Shown: positions 8,025 through 16,837, counted from the first letter of the stretch. The stretch: 64,000 nt of DNA from Bacillota bacterium (GCA_023426245.1 JAFABB010000017.1:1-64000); one strand, 5' to 3'. Notes: a model not told the origin generated them from the letters alone. Program-made: numbers and translations.

Positions 8025-8090
8025 TTCAACTAAGGGATTCAAACCCTCAGCTTTAGCGCTACCTTTGGGTTTCAATCCCATAGTTGAGAA
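8025..8090 (-). repeat. Long imperfect inverted repeat (structured RNA)
   Basis: The arm at 8025-8046 (TCAACTA, GGGATT, AAACCC blocks) pairs with 8067-8090 with only about two mismatches over 22 bases around a 20-base loop. It lies between the kinase and RpiR genes of one operon, so the message can fold here. Likely an internal terminator, processing or attenuation structure. Confidence 0.5.
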
Positions 8091-8174
8091 GAAGTACTTC
8101 GCGCTGATTATATCATGAATATATTTCCAATTCAAATACATTAAATACCTTGAAACCGCTACCGGGTTCCCTGC

Positions 8175-9359
8175 CTATTGGATAAGAGCAGGCAAAAAGC
8201 CTCCTACAAAAGCATCACCAAGACCAATCGTAGTTGCTTTGGTTTCTTCAGCCTGTATACAGGCCAGACAGCATACTTTTTCACCCAACTGTCTTTTAAT
8301 CGCATCAGCAAAGACGACCCCTTCATTTTGGAGAATATTTTGCTCTATTTGGTAATAATTTTCCAAGGTAAAATCATCACCAAATCTGAAGCGTGTGCCG
8401 GCCATGTTTATTCCGCCTTTCAGCGCCTTTGCAAATAAACCCGCATTCACACCGTAAGCAAGCGCCCAGTATCGGGTATGCACCACAAGTACTGGTACAT
8501 GGATCAATTGATGTACATCTTCCAGTGCCCTGATCATCTGGTCCGGCTTCAGTAAATCCAGTTTTCTTTTCAAATATCCCTGGAGTTCGTCTTCATTAAG
8601 ACTGTAAATATCGATCTTTCCAATCAAAGTATCACGTACCGGCTTACTTAAGCCGGCATCGTGAAAGCACGCATCCTCATAAAATACGTATGCTTTTTCA
8701 GGAAGAGCCGCCATAATCTTTAAGAGCGTCTGAAGCCTTTCTTCAAGCAGAGTTTTACTATGCATTGCATTAAAACCTGAAATCAAAAATACTTCGGCGT
8801 CGGTTATTAGCTCGCGCAAGTTTCCGCTCAATTTCATTTCCACATTATCTCGGTCATTGTCATAGATAATCCGGTTACTGCGGCTCGTATAAATGTCTAT
8901 GTCTGATGCCGTTACTTTTATACCCTGAGCGAACTGAACGATCAGATGCGGGTATATATGCTCTTCATCAGCACTGCATACATAGGGACAATCTTGTGGA
9001 AGCAGCCTGCGAACATGATCATTGATTGTTACAAGATGAAGAGCGGAAGTATAGCCCAACTTGCGCATGGCTGCGGCGGCCCTTACTGATGTTCCTCCCA
9101 TCGTGATCCGGCATTCAAAATTTTTAGCAAATTTCTTGATGATATCCGGAGAAGAAACATAGCGTTCTCCGCCGATTTCTTCCTTCAAGAATCCAAGAAT
9201 CGAAACAACTAAATCGCGTTCACTGTTCACAGCGATTTCATTCGACAATTCATCCTTATGGATTCCATATTGGATGATCATCTCCTCAAACACCCTTGAA
9301 TCCCAAACGATTTCATAATCAATATTGTTGCCCAGTCCCAAAATGATCTTTTCTTTCAT
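8175..9359 (-). CDS. ADP-dependent phosphofructokinase/glucokinase-family sugar kinase
   Basis: 394 residues of the ribokinase-fold family that uses ADP as phosphate donor. G-G-T-S-V-R-A-A-A-A-M near residue 88 marks the sugar site. The C-terminal G-L-G-D-A-F-V-G-G-F carries the catalytic base D382. Members phosphorylate glucose, fructose-6-phosphate or related sugars and are best known from archaea. Between an aldolase and a lyxose isomerase it probably phosphorylates a ketose or ketose phosphate that the aldolase then splits (inference). GGGAGGG before ATG 9359 sits right beside the repeat element at 9385-9490. Donor and substrate are not decidable here. Confidence 0.75.
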   Translation of the reverse strand: MKEKIILGLGNNIDYEIVWDSRVFEEMIIQYGIHKDELSNEIAVNSERDLVVSILGFLKEEIGGERYVSSPDIIKKFAKNFECRITMGGTSVRAAAAMRKLGYTSALHLVTINDHVRRLLPQDCPYVCSADEEHIYPHLIVQFAQGIKVTASDIDIYTSRSNRIIYDNDRDNVEMKLSGNLRELITDAEVFLISGFNAMHSKTLLEERLQTLLKIMAALPEKAYVFYEDACFHDAGLSKPVRDTLIGKIDIYSLNEDELQGYLKRKLDLLKPDQMIRALEDVHQLIHVPVLVVHTRYWALAYGVNAGLFAKALKGGINMAGTRFRFGDDFTLENYYQIEQNILQNEGVVFADAIKRQLGEKVCCLACIQAEETKATTIGLGDAFVGGFLPALIQ

Positions 9360-9384
9360 GATCCGCGCCCTCCCGGGTAGTTGC

Positions 9385-9490
9385 CTAGTAAAACGTTCTC
9401 TAAATAACTACTCAATGATTGTGAACGTTTTGCTTAAGTAGAACCTATCTTCCCCATTTCTGATTGCCGTTTATTTACGCTCTACTAGTA
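9385..9490. repeat. Structured repeat element, copy 1
   Basis: This element begins and ends with CTAG and is present again, inverted, at 26106-26216. The copies differ by about five substitutions and a 5-base deletion in this copy. A stem AAAACGTTC/GAACGTTTT is intact at one end, while the second stem (intact in copy 2) is damaged. The TAG stop of the aldolase gene lies in the terminal CTAG, so the element was inserted at, or supplies, that stop. It is MITE-like and has no coding capacity. Confidence 0.8.
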
Positions 9491-10345
9491 TAATGAAGCT
9501 TTGCCTTCAGCTTTGAAAAGCTCAATTTTATGGTAAGCGGTTTTTTTCATAGCAGCTATACAAGAGGGCTGAATGGAATTGGGTTCTCTAAGTCCTGCGT
9601 CGGCAAGCACTTCACGCATTTTGTCATGGTAAGCAACTTTGATATCACTGGATATATTGATTTTATTGATACCCAAATTTACCGACTCACCGATTTCTTT
9701 ATCCGGATTATTTGAGCCGCCATGAAGAACTAAAGGAATAGATACCTTTGACTTGATTTCCTTTAATAAATCCAGCTTCAATTCAGGAATCATTCCCTTG
9801 GGATAAATTCCATGCGATGTCCCGATGGCAATCGCCAGCGAATCCACACCGGTGGCATCCACAAATTTTGCAGCATCATCCGGATTGGTATAAATGATTG
9901 ATTCTGCGCTGCACTCCGCTTCGGAATCCGTGGAACCGATCGTCCCCAGTTCTCCTTCAACCGAAACATTTACCGCATGGGCAGCTTCAACAACTTTTTT
10001 ACACAGGGCAATATTTTTTTCAAAAGAAAGGCTTGAACCATCTATCATCACGGATGTGAAACCGTTTTGAATCGCAACCATGATCTGTTCAAAGGATGAG
10101 CCATGATCCAGATGGATGCAAACCGGTACGGAGGCCTTATGCGCTTTTTCGATAATCCCCTTTACCATCTCCACTCCAATATGCCTTAATTCATCCGGAT
10201 GGATGGCAATGATCAGCGGAGCGTTTTTTTCTTCCGATGCTTCGAAAATGCCGTTCAACATAGCATAATCGCTGATATTGAAGGCCGGAACCGCAAAATT
10301 GTTTTTACTCGCCACTTTTAATAGATTTTTCATATTCATTAACAT
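9485..10345 (-). CDS. Class II ketose-bisphosphate aldolase
   Basis: 286 residues from ATG 10345, chosen because AAAGGAG lies seven bases upstream; an in-frame start further out has no such site. Zinc-binding H-L-D-H-G near residue 80, M-I-D-G-S-S, L-H-G-G-S and the substrate loop I-N-K-I-N-I-S-S-D mark the FbaA/GatY/KbaY family. It splits a ketose (bis)phosphate into two three-carbon units, one of them dihydroxyacetone phosphate. Next to the kinase and isomerase it should complete the pathway for the sugar imported by the same operon. The stop TAG comes from the repeat element that follows. Confidence 0.88.
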   Translation of the reverse strand: MLMNMKNLLKVASKNNFAVPAFNISDYAMLNGIFEASEEKNAPLIIAIHPDELRHIGVEMVKGIIEKAHKASVPVCIHLDHGSSFEQIMVAIQNGFTSVMIDGSSLSFEKNIALCKKVVEAAHAVNVSVEGELGTIGSTDSEAECSAESIIYTNPDDAAKFVDATGVDSLAIAIGTSHGIYPKGMIPELKLDLLKEIKSKVSIPLVLHGGSNNPDKEIGESVNLGINKINISSDIKVAYHDKMREVLADAGLREPNSIQPSCIAAMKKTAYHKIELFKAEGKASLY

Positions 10346-10485
10346 GATGAGACTCCTTTGAATTTTTATTTTGTTTAACCATTTATTTTGTTTAAGCAAA
10401 CTTCACATTTCTATCCGTCCAGAAAATCAGCATTTTGAGTCGTGTTACCACTCTCCCTCAGAAATGCAAGTTATTTCGGTTATCC

Positions 10486-11325
10486 TCAGCTTTTGACTGA
10501 ACCGGTTGTCAAACCGCCTTTGAAATAGCGTTGGAAAAACAGGAATATAATCAGAACCGGCAGACATCCCAGAATACTCATAGCCATCATTTCATTCCAT
10601 TCATACGAATGCTGCCCCATTAGTTGTTGAATGCCTATTGGCACCGTTCTCATATCAATTGTCTTGGTCAGTGTCAGTGCGAAAAGAAATTCATTCCACG
10701 CCTGCATGAAAGTATAGATTCCTACGGAAACAATACCAGGCTTTGCGATTGGTACGAGAATTTTCCATAGAGCATAAAACGGGCTTGCCCCGTCAACCAT
10801 AACCGCTTCGTCCAATTCCTTCGGCAAAGTGTTGAAGTAACCGGTCAACATCAATATTGCGTATGGAAGTGTAAATACCATGTAAGTCAATATTAAAGCT
10901 CTATAGCTGTTATACATACCCAGGATTACGATTAGGCCAAAATAAGGAATCAATAATGTAATGGGCGGCACCGCTTGAACACTTATAATGACCACATTAA
11001 GCGTCTTTTTCAGCTTGTAGTCGTAGCGGCTGAAACTGTAAGCAGCCAGGATAGCTACAATAAGGGTAAAAATGGTTACCGATACCGAAATAATGTAACT
11101 ATTCGTAAAGAAACGTATCTTGTCGGGATTGGTAATGATGGTTTTATAGGCATCGAATGAAAAAGTACTGGAAATAAATTTAGGCGGATAGGCAAATATT
11201 TCCGTGTTGGGTTTAAAAGAATTCATCAGCATCCATAAAGCCGGAAAGGATGCAAATATGGCTCCGATAAGCAGAGCGATTATAATCAATGTCTTGGTTG
11301 CAGCTTTCTTAAATTTCTTTGACAT
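10486..11325 (-). CDS. CUT1 sugar ABC transporter permease (MalG-like)
   Basis: 279 residues, six membrane helices, and the EAA loop with D-E-A-V-M-V-D-G-A-S-P-F-Y that docks on the ATPase. The C-terminal F-K-G-G-L-T-T-G-S-V-K-S is typical of MalG-type permeases. It starts four bases after the stop of the partner permease, whose last codons form its ribosome binding site (GAGGG), so the two are translationally coupled. No ATPase gene is in the operon. Confidence 0.92.
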   Translation of the reverse strand: MSKKFKKAATKTLIIIALLIGAIFASFPALWMLMNSFKPNTEIFAYPPKFISSTFSFDAYKTIITNPDKIRFFTNSYIISVSVTIFTLIVAILAAYSFSRYDYKLKKTLNVVIISVQAVPPITLLIPYFGLIVILGMYNSYRALILTYMVFTLPYAILMLTGYFNTLPKELDEAVMVDGASPFYALWKILVPIAKPGIVSVGIYTFMQAWNEFLFALTLTKTIDMRTVPIGIQQLMGQHSYEWNEMMAMSILGCLPVLIIFLFFQRYFKGGLTTGSVKS

Positions 11326-11329
11326 TATT

Positions 11330-12253
11330 TTAATCCCTCGCTTTCTGATGTTTTACATAAAATACAGCCATAATCATGGAAAATAAAAGAATGATGACTG
11401 CACTGGTCGACGCAAGGGAAAAAGCATATCCGCTAAAGGCCTGCTTGTAAGTATATGTGCTCAGCATCTCCGTGTAATGAATCGGACCCCCTCCCGTGGT
11501 CATCCATACCAATGTGAACTGCTGCATTGTCCAAATGCAGTCCAGCATAGCCATACTGACCATTATCGGCTTAAGCTGAGGAATCGTTATAAAGAAAAAT
11601 TTCTGTACATTATTGGCTCCATCAACCGTTCCCGCCTCATAGAGGTCTTCCGAAATACCCTGGAGACCCGCCAAAAGGCTGACCATATAGAACGGATAAC
11701 CTGCCCAGATATTAATGAAAGTCAATGCCAATAAGGCTGTTTTTTCGGAACCGAGCCAAATAATCTGACTGCCGATCAACCCGGTTGCCTGCAGAATATA
11801 ATTTACAATACCATTGGGATTTAACATCAGTCTCCATAAAATAGCGATGATTGCAGCCGTAAATACCCACGGCATAATATAGATAACCCGGAAAAGCGAT
11901 TTTGTTACCGTATTTAGGAGTTTTGTATTTAATAACATGGCAAAAGCCAGACCGATTACCAGATGAAAAATTACACTTACAACCGTGAAAAAGAAGGTAT
12001 TGTAAATTGCCTCATGAAAAACCGGATCCGTAAAAACCGTCAGATAATTGGACAATCCAACCCATACGGGATTTTTGTTCATAATCACATTATCCAATAA
12101 AGAATATCCAATAACCATGCTGATGGGAATGATCATCAACACAATCATCAAAAGAATCGTTGGTGAAATATAAGCGTAGGGTGTAATCTTTTTTCTGAAA
12201 CTTTGCCATGTATTTCTTTTGTGAACATCCATTTCGCCAATCTTTGTTAACAA
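11330..12253 (-). CDS. CUT1 sugar ABC transporter permease (MalF-like)
   Basis: 307 residues. TTG 12253 is accepted as start because GGGAGG lies eight bases before it. Six helices, and the EAA loop E-A-G-T-V-D-G-A-N-N-V-Q-K-F near residue 210. Partner of the permease that follows and of the binding protein 200 bases upstream. The gap to the binding-protein gene is filled by a large hairpin (12296-12426). Confidence 0.92.
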   Translation of the reverse strand: MLTKIGEMDVHKRNTWQSFRKKITPYAYISPTILLMIVLMIIPISMVIGYSLLDNVIMNKNPVWVGLSNYLTVFTDPVFHEAIYNTFFFTVVSVIFHLVIGLAFAMLLNTKLLNTVTKSLFRVIYIMPWVFTAAIIAILWRLMLNPNGIVNYILQATGLIGSQIIWLGSEKTALLALTFINIWAGYPFYMVSLLAGLQGISEDLYEAGTVDGANNVQKFFFITIPQLKPIMVSMAMLDCIWTMQQFTLVWMTTGGGPIHYTEMLSTYTYKQAFSGYAFSLASTSAVIILLFSMIMAVFYVKHQKARD

Positions 12254-12295
12254 TCAAGCAGCCTCCCACCTGATTCATATATTTCTTAGGAATGA

Positions 12296-12426
12296 GGCTG
12301 CCCTGAAAAGCAATTCAAAATCAATCAGAAATACAGTATATATAGCGCACACAGGCGACTTCATCGAATATGTTGATTTCAATATCTTGTATTTCTTGAT
12401 CGTAAAAATTCACTTTCAGGACAGCC
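12296..12426 (-). repeat. Large imperfect hairpin between binding-protein and permease genes
   Basis: The left arm (GGCTGCCCTGAAAAG, then TCAATCAGAAATACA) pairs with the right arm (TGTATTTCTTGA, then CTTTCAGGACAGCC) over about 45 positions with few mismatches. Transcribed from the minus strand, it would form a long stem just after the binding-protein message. Most likely it shields that message from 3' decay and lowers permease expression. Confidence 0.55.
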
Positions 12427-12453
12427 CTATTTCCCGACGAATCGGACCCGTTT

Positions 12454-13722
12454 TTAGAATTTCTTTAACCAAGCGGCCTGTGCGTTTCCAAGTGTAGTGT
12501 CGATATTCTGCTTGCCGTCAAGATAAAGCTGGAGCTGCTCATCAAAGGACCTCATAAGGTCTTCAGCAACCGGTAGTCCGACAAACTCGTTGGCTGGGTA
12601 ACCGCTCTTGTAGATGTTGAAAGCCGTTTCAAACAACTTGTCTGTTTTTACAAAATTGGGAACAGAATTCTTGTTGCCCGGGAATGCATTCGCTATGGAT
12701 GAAAGCTGTGAATTGATATCTTTGCTCATTAAGAACTGAACAAGCTTCCAGGCTTCCGCCTTGTGCTTTGTGTTGGTAGAAATGCCTATACCCCACGAAG
12801 CATAAGGCATTCCTCTTTTACCCTTATATCCATCCATGGCCGGCAGGGCGGCAAGGCTGAATTTCAAATTGGGATTGCTCTTGCGGATCAAATTGATATG
12901 GGCCAATGAATCAATCATCATCCCAACACGCCCGTTGGTGAATTCTTCAACCTTATCCTGTTCTTTCAGTGTAAATGCACCTGGAGCAATAACGCCTTCG
13001 TCATATAATCCTTTAATATATGTCATTGCGCTCTTTACGTCATTGTTGATTACATCCGGTTTGCCGTTTTTCAGCATGCTTTGACCGGAAGCCCATACCC
13101 ATGACATAACATCATTCTGAATACCATTGGGTACTTCCATTGACAATGGAAGGATCCAGCCATAAATGTTTTTCTTGGCATTGGTCATTGCTTTTGCAGC
13201 TTGGGCAAATTCGGTCCTATTGGCCGGAACGGCTTTAATACCCGCTGCTTTTAAAAGCTGCTCGTTAACAAATACCGGATAAACAAAATTGACAACCGGA
13301 ATCATATAAGTAGCGCCATTCAATTTTACCTGGGATGCCAGTTCTTTGTCGTTATATCCGGTACTTTTCATTACTTGAGTTAAATTGGCTATGGAGCCTT
13401 GTTTTACAAAATCACTTACCCAAGCGCCGTCCAGACCGATAACGTCTGACATTGTGCCGCTTGCCGCGCCTGCAATTACTTGCTCTTTTGTTGTAGAATA
13501 AGGCCCGCTGAGCAGTTTGACTTTGATTCCCGGATTTTGAGTCTCAAACTTATCCATCAGCGCTCTAAAAGCTCCTGCAGAAAGCTCCGGTTCCCACCAT
13601 TGAGCAAATTCAAGAGTTACATCGCTGGATTTGGCCATCGTAGTCGATATTTGGGTCAACCCCAGCATCATCGTTCCAACCAATACAACAGCCAGAAAGA
13701 AACCTAAGAAATTTTTTTTCAT
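12454..13722 (-). CDS. Extracellular sugar-binding protein (CUT1 family 1)
   Basis: 422 residues from ATG 13722 (GGGAGGG nine bases upstream; TTG 13725 also possible). A signal peptide of about 30 residues ends T-T-M-A-K without a lipobox cysteine. The mature part has the family-1 fold signatures E-F-A-Q-W-W-E and A-A-S-G-T-M-S-D-V-I-G-L-D, and G-K-R-G-M-P-Y-A-S-W-G-I-G-I near residue 300. It delivers a sugar to the two permeases that follow. First gene of the operon: a sigma-A promoter and RpiR-type boxes lie just upstream. Confidence 0.92.
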   Translation of the reverse strand: MKKNFLGFFLAVVLVGTMMLGLTQISTTMAKSSDVTLEFAQWWEPELSAGAFRALMDKFETQNPGIKVKLLSGPYSTTKEQVIAGAASGTMSDVIGLDGAWVSDFVKQGSIANLTQVMKSTGYNDKELASQVKLNGATYMIPVVNFVYPVFVNEQLLKAAGIKAVPANRTEFAQAAKAMTNAKKNIYGWILPLSMEVPNGIQNDVMSWVWASGQSMLKNGKPDVINNDVKSAMTYIKGLYDEGVIAPGAFTLKEQDKVEEFTNGRVGMMIDSLAHINLIRKSNPNLKFSLAALPAMDGYKGKRGMPYASWGIGISTNTKHKAEAWKLVQFLMSKDINSQLSSIANAFPGNKNSVPNFVKTDKLFETAFNIYKSGYPANEFVGLPVAEDLMRSFDEQLQLYLDGKQNIDTTLGNAQAAWLKKF

Positions 13723-13751
13723 CAACTTTTTCCCTCCCATTTTTAAATCGG

Positions 13752-13765
13752 TAGCGAAAGCGCTA
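13752..13765. promoter_or_regulatory. Candidate cre or LacI-type operator
   Basis: TAGCGAAAGCGCTA has matching TAGCG/CGCTA ends around GAAAGCGCT, the core of CcpA-type catabolite sites; the outer right half is a poor match. It lies about 20-30 bases downstream of the predicted transcription start, a position that suits repression. Confidence 0.4.
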
Positions 13766-13791
13766 TATTTTCGCCCTCGGCCGCTAATTTA

Positions 13792-13820
13792 ATTATAAAT
13801 TGCGCGATGGTCTTCGTCAA
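13792..13820 (-). promoter_or_regulatory. Sigma-A promoter of the lyxose/aldolase operon
   Basis: On the minus strand TTGACG (13820-13815) and TATAAT (13797-13792) are exactly 17 bases apart. Transcription should start near 13785 and read into the binding-protein gene. One regulator box (13822-13835) touches the upstream edge of the -35. Confidence 0.75.
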
Positions 13821-13821
13821 T

Positions 13822-13835
13822 AGTTTCATGAAATA
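13822..13835. promoter_or_regulatory. RpiR-type box 1 (TTTC-AT-GAAA)
   Basis: AGTTTCATGAAATA has the TTTC-NN-GAAA core of the two better boxes at 13910 and 13943. It abuts the -35 element. A half box, TATTTCG, follows at 13849. Confidence 0.45.
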
Positions 13836-13909
13836 AAATTTTTTTTAATATTTCGTTCAAGTGTTCTATTCCATTTAAATATATACAAACAGGCACTCCT
13901 TGCTTTTAA

Positions 13910-13923
13910 TATTTCGTGAAATA
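13910..13923. promoter_or_regulatory. RpiR-type box 2
   Basis: TATTTCGTGAAATA, with perfect TATTTC/GAAATA arms. Box 3 is its exact reverse complement 33 bases away, that is three helical turns, so bound dimers would lie on the same face. Confidence 0.6.
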
Positions 13924-13942
13924 TAATTTTTTTACAAAATTT

Positions 13943-13956
13943 TATTTCACGAAATA
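13943..13956. promoter_or_regulatory. RpiR-type box 3
   Basis: TATTTCACGAAATA, the exact reverse complement of box 2, with AT-rich sequence between them. The most likely ligand is the RpiR regulator encoded at 7122-7967 in the operon that this region serves; assignment is by context. Confidence 0.6.
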
Positions 13957-14092
13957 CTCCATGGAATTTTTTTGCCCAACCGACCCTTCGTACGAGAATA
14001 GAATCCATTTCCAAAAAGGCCAATGCATTTCAATCATAATAGATCAAATGCTTTGTGAGATTTTCTAGAAAATTCTCAGCTGAAAATAAAAA

Positions 14093-14135
14093 ATCAAGGA
14101 GTCGGAAATCTTTTTTTAGTTTCCAATTCCTTGAT
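14093..14135 (-). terminator. Terminator-like hairpin beside the tRNA remnant
   Basis: ATCAAGGA/TCCTTGAT and GGAAA/TTTCC arms enclose an 11-base loop. On the minus strand it lies directly after the 3' end of the decayed tRNA-Leu, just as a terminator follows the intact tRNA-Leu at 63351-63374. Confidence 0.45.
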
Positions 14136-14140
14136 AATAT

Positions 14141-14208
14141 TGGTGTCGAAGACCGAAATCAAACCGGTATGGTCCTTAGGACCAGGACCGAGGGATTCTA
14201 AGTCCTTT
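14141..14208 (-). pseudogene. Decayed 3' part of a tRNA-Leu gene
   Basis: This stretch matches the intact tRNA-Leu at 63382-63469 from the CCA end through the T-arm, variable arm and anticodon stem. There are seven differences, all transitions, plus a 6-base tandem duplication (AGGACC) in the variable arm. The D-arm and the 5' acceptor strand are not recognisable. It lies in the same orientation as the intact gene. It is either a dead tRNA copy or the far attachment site of an integrated element. Confidence 0.75.
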
Positions 14209-14347
14209 TCTTGCTATTTTCTTAAACGTTTTTACAGGTTCTAAATGCCTGACAAAATGATAAAAGTTAACTTCTGGGATTCCTCTTTATTCCTAAAAAT
14301 TCTTCGCGAGGAACCGAACCCTGAGCCGAAGGTCAACCATTATTAGC

Positions 14348-16837
14348 TTACTGTAAATCAAATTTCCATTGTTGAGAAGTAGTTCCGTTATCGGTATATT
14401 GTTGAATTAAAGTCCCATCAGTAGTATTGCCCCATGTTACATCAAGTACTTTGCCGCTATTTCGGTTTACCAGTTTATAAATGCCATTACCCAGATTAAC
14501 GATTTGCCATTGTTGTTGCAGGTTCCCGATATATAACCACTGTTGAAGGGTACCTCCATCGGCTAGGGAACCATCTTTGACATCGAGCGCTAATCCGCTG
14601 TTCATAGCGGTAAGGGTATAGTAGCGGTCTCCCCCGATGAAATTGACCTGCCATCGTTGAGAGGAAGTAATGTTATCCGTATATTGCTGAATTAAAACCC
14701 CATTACCTGTTCCGCCGTTTCGAACATCGAGACATTTACCGCTGTTTTGGGCAGTTAATTTATAGATGCCGTGGTTTACAATACCACCCGTTTGAGTACC
14801 CGAGGGAGTGCTGGGGTCATTTCCATAGGCGGCATTGCTGCCATAAGTTACCGTGACAGTGGTTGTTGTTGCAGGGATTGTTACCGTGCCGTTCGAACTG
14901 TCAATTGTTCCTGCGTTCGAAGCTGTAATATTATTGATAAAGATCGGCAAATTAAAGATAACATTGTTGCCAGGGGCAGTTCCACTTAAAGTTAATTTTA
15001 CCTGATTCCCCGATAATCCTTCAATTTTTATCCCCATCCGGCCATTATTGGAGATGGGGAAATTGGAGAGCTGAATAACTTGTCCGTTAGCTACCCATGA
15101 ATTGGGAACACCTCGGCCAACGATGACCGTACCGTCATATCTCTCGGCGATCAGGGAATCGATGAGTACTTTGGTCGCGGTTGATTGACCCCACATGTGC
15201 GGGCAAGACCCTCCGCCACCGTTGGGATGCATTCCCCAAGCAGTGGGCGTCGGGTAACAAGTGTTCTCCCACCAACCAAACGGGGAAGATTGGGAATTAC
15301 GAATCATGAACTGATAATCCAATATACCTTCAGCCCGGTATAATCCGTTGCCCCGTAATCCAGCGCTGCCATAACCGGCATTATAGGATGAACTATACCA
15401 GGCATTGAAGCTTGGGTAACCGCCATAGGTATGGGCGGGCAGCATTCCTAACAGTCTTCCAAACCCGTAACTGTATGTATCATCGATTTTATCAATTAAT
15501 GGGCCGCTTTGGTTCGCCCCGAACAAATAACCGTCCCACGCCCAACGGCCAAAAAGGAACATGGATGCCCAGTTAGCGTCCCGGGGTTCATTACAACGAT
15601 TGGCAGTGTTCGGCTGATCCATCGCCACCGGGATGTAATTAAGCTTATAAGTGCTGATAGTTGAATTAAGTTTATTGTTTACATTGGTGAGCAAGGTATT
15701 ATACAGTGTTGATGCCCATGAAGATTCACTTGTTTTCCCCAATTTATCACAGATGTATTGATAGGTTGTTAAGCCGAATAATGCAGAACAGTCATCGATG
15801 GTCCAATATCCATCCGAATCAATATCATTGGTCATCTTCATAATACCGCCGGGTCCAGTCATATCGGATTGAATCGTATGGGTGTTCGTTTGAATATTCG
15901 GGAAGCTGTTATTGATGTAAGCGATATTCCCTGTTTTTTGTATATATAAGGCAAAAGGCCAACTATACTTCCACTTGGCGTCACTATACTGCAGCGACGA
16001 TTGGAGCCTATCCATGTAATGGGTAATATCACTGAAATCTCCTAAGGTGAGCATCGTTGCGATAATCCCAATGGAATCATGGTCAAAAACTTGGTCATAT
16101 CCGTTTTCGCCGACGTGAATATCATAACCGTCATGAATAATGCGAGTGTAACAATAGCCGGCTTTATAAGCATTGATTAAATTGGGATCAGGTAATTGAG
16201 TAATATTAACGATGCCGTTCAATTTGTCCGACCAGAAGTTCTGCATATGGTTCCAATGGGACTCGGCATCTCCCGCAGCGATAATAGCCGAGTCTGCTGG
16301 CCACGCATAGGTATTACCGAATCTGTCCGCAGCAACTGCATAATAATGTGCTGCTTCTGTTCCAGGAGCTACTGTATTGCTTATGCTATTCAGCGCTATT
16401 AACCCCGATGACGGAGCCGGATCAAGGGTTACCGCAGAGGTGCCGTTATTTTTAATATATACTTTGCTGTAAATGATTACATAATTATTATTATTGATGG
16501 TAACCCGATCCCCAAAATTGCAAATCCGGACAGTACAATTGTCCCGGGTAAATTCAGTGATTAAACAAGGTAAATAACCCCAATCATTGTACCATTTTAC
16601 TGAACTTGGATTATTATAGATTCCAAAGCTATAGGTAGTATTTTTGCCGTCCCGGACATAAAAACTACCGTCCATATAAGCTAGCACTCCATCTTTATCG
16701 CCGTCCCATCCGATAACGCCGGGGAAACTGTTATTACCGTCAGCGAAAGTCGTAATCGAACTAATCATTAGGATAGTAATTACAGATGCTATAAATGTAA
16801 TTAAAGTGAGAACCTTTTTCTTTTTACAATGAAGCAT
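14348..16837 (-). CDS. Secreted glycosidase-like protein with ricin-type lectin domain
   Basis: 829 residues from ATG 16837, preferred because GGGAAGG lies six bases before it. A signal peptide ends near T-T-F-A-D-G. The central part (about 170-600) is rich in Trp/Tyr/Asp and looks like an alpha-helical toroid, with W-T-I-D-D-C-S-A-L-F, D-H-D-S-I-G-I-I and F-G-W-W-E-N-T-C. I cannot place it in a CAZy family. The last 135 residues are a CBM13/ricin B trefoil with its three repeats each ending Q-x-W (Q-R-W, Q-Q-W, Q-Q-W). It probably binds and cuts an extracellular polysaccharide. It follows the 1148-residue secreted protein by about 60 bases, so the two are likely one operon. Confidence 0.75.
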   Translation of the reverse strand: MLHCKKKKVLTLITFIASVITILMISSITTFADGNNSFPGVIGWDGDKDGVLAYMDGSFYVRDGKNTTYSFGIYNNPSSVKWYNDWGYLPCLITEFTRDNCTVRICNFGDRVTINNNNYVIIYSKVYIKNNGTSAVTLDPAPSSGLIALNSISNTVAPGTEAAHYYAVAADRFGNTYAWPADSAIIAAGDAESHWNHMQNFWSDKLNGIVNITQLPDPNLINAYKAGYCYTRIIHDGYDIHVGENGYDQVFDHDSIGIIATMLTLGDFSDITHYMDRLQSSLQYSDAKWKYSWPFALYIQKTGNIAYINNSFPNIQTNTHTIQSDMTGPGGIMKMTNDIDSDGYWTIDDCSALFGLTTYQYICDKLGKTSESSWASTLYNTLLTNVNNKLNSTISTYKLNYIPVAMDQPNTANRCNEPRDANWASMFLFGRWAWDGYLFGANQSGPLIDKIDDTYSYGFGRLLGMLPAHTYGGYPSFNAWYSSSYNAGYGSAGLRGNGLYRAEGILDYQFMIRNSQSSPFGWWENTCYPTPTAWGMHPNGGGGSCPHMWGQSTATKVLIDSLIAERYDGTVIVGRGVPNSWVANGQVIQLSNFPISNNGRMGIKIEGLSGNQVKLTLSGTAPGNNVIFNLPIFINNITASNAGTIDSSNGTVTIPATTTTVTVTYGSNAAYGNDPSTPSGTQTGGIVNHGIYKLTAQNSGKCLDVRNGGTGNGVLIQQYTDNITSSQRWQVNFIGGDRYYTLTAMNSGLALDVKDGSLADGGTLQQWLYIGNLQQQWQIVNLGNGIYKLVNRNSGKVLDVTWGNTTDGTLIQQYTDNGTTSQQWKFDLQ

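Larger units (their letters stand above)
13957..14347. other. Non-coding stretch between operator array and glycosidase gene
   Basis: Apart from the hairpin (14093-14135) and the tRNA-Leu remnant (14141-14208), no gene or further signal is supported. The only open frame crossing 13826-14023 runs over the operator boxes and lacks a ribosome binding site. Confidence 0.4.

Noticed and set aside
8067..8090. GGGTTTCAATCCC, reminiscent of a CRISPR repeat
   Set aside because: It occurs once on this strand, with its partner as an inverted arm and no regularly spaced copies or spacers, so it is a hairpin and not an array.
13826..14023. Minus-strand ORF of 65 codons
   Set aside because: It runs across the operator boxes and AT-rich control region, has no ribosome binding site and no plausible protein features.
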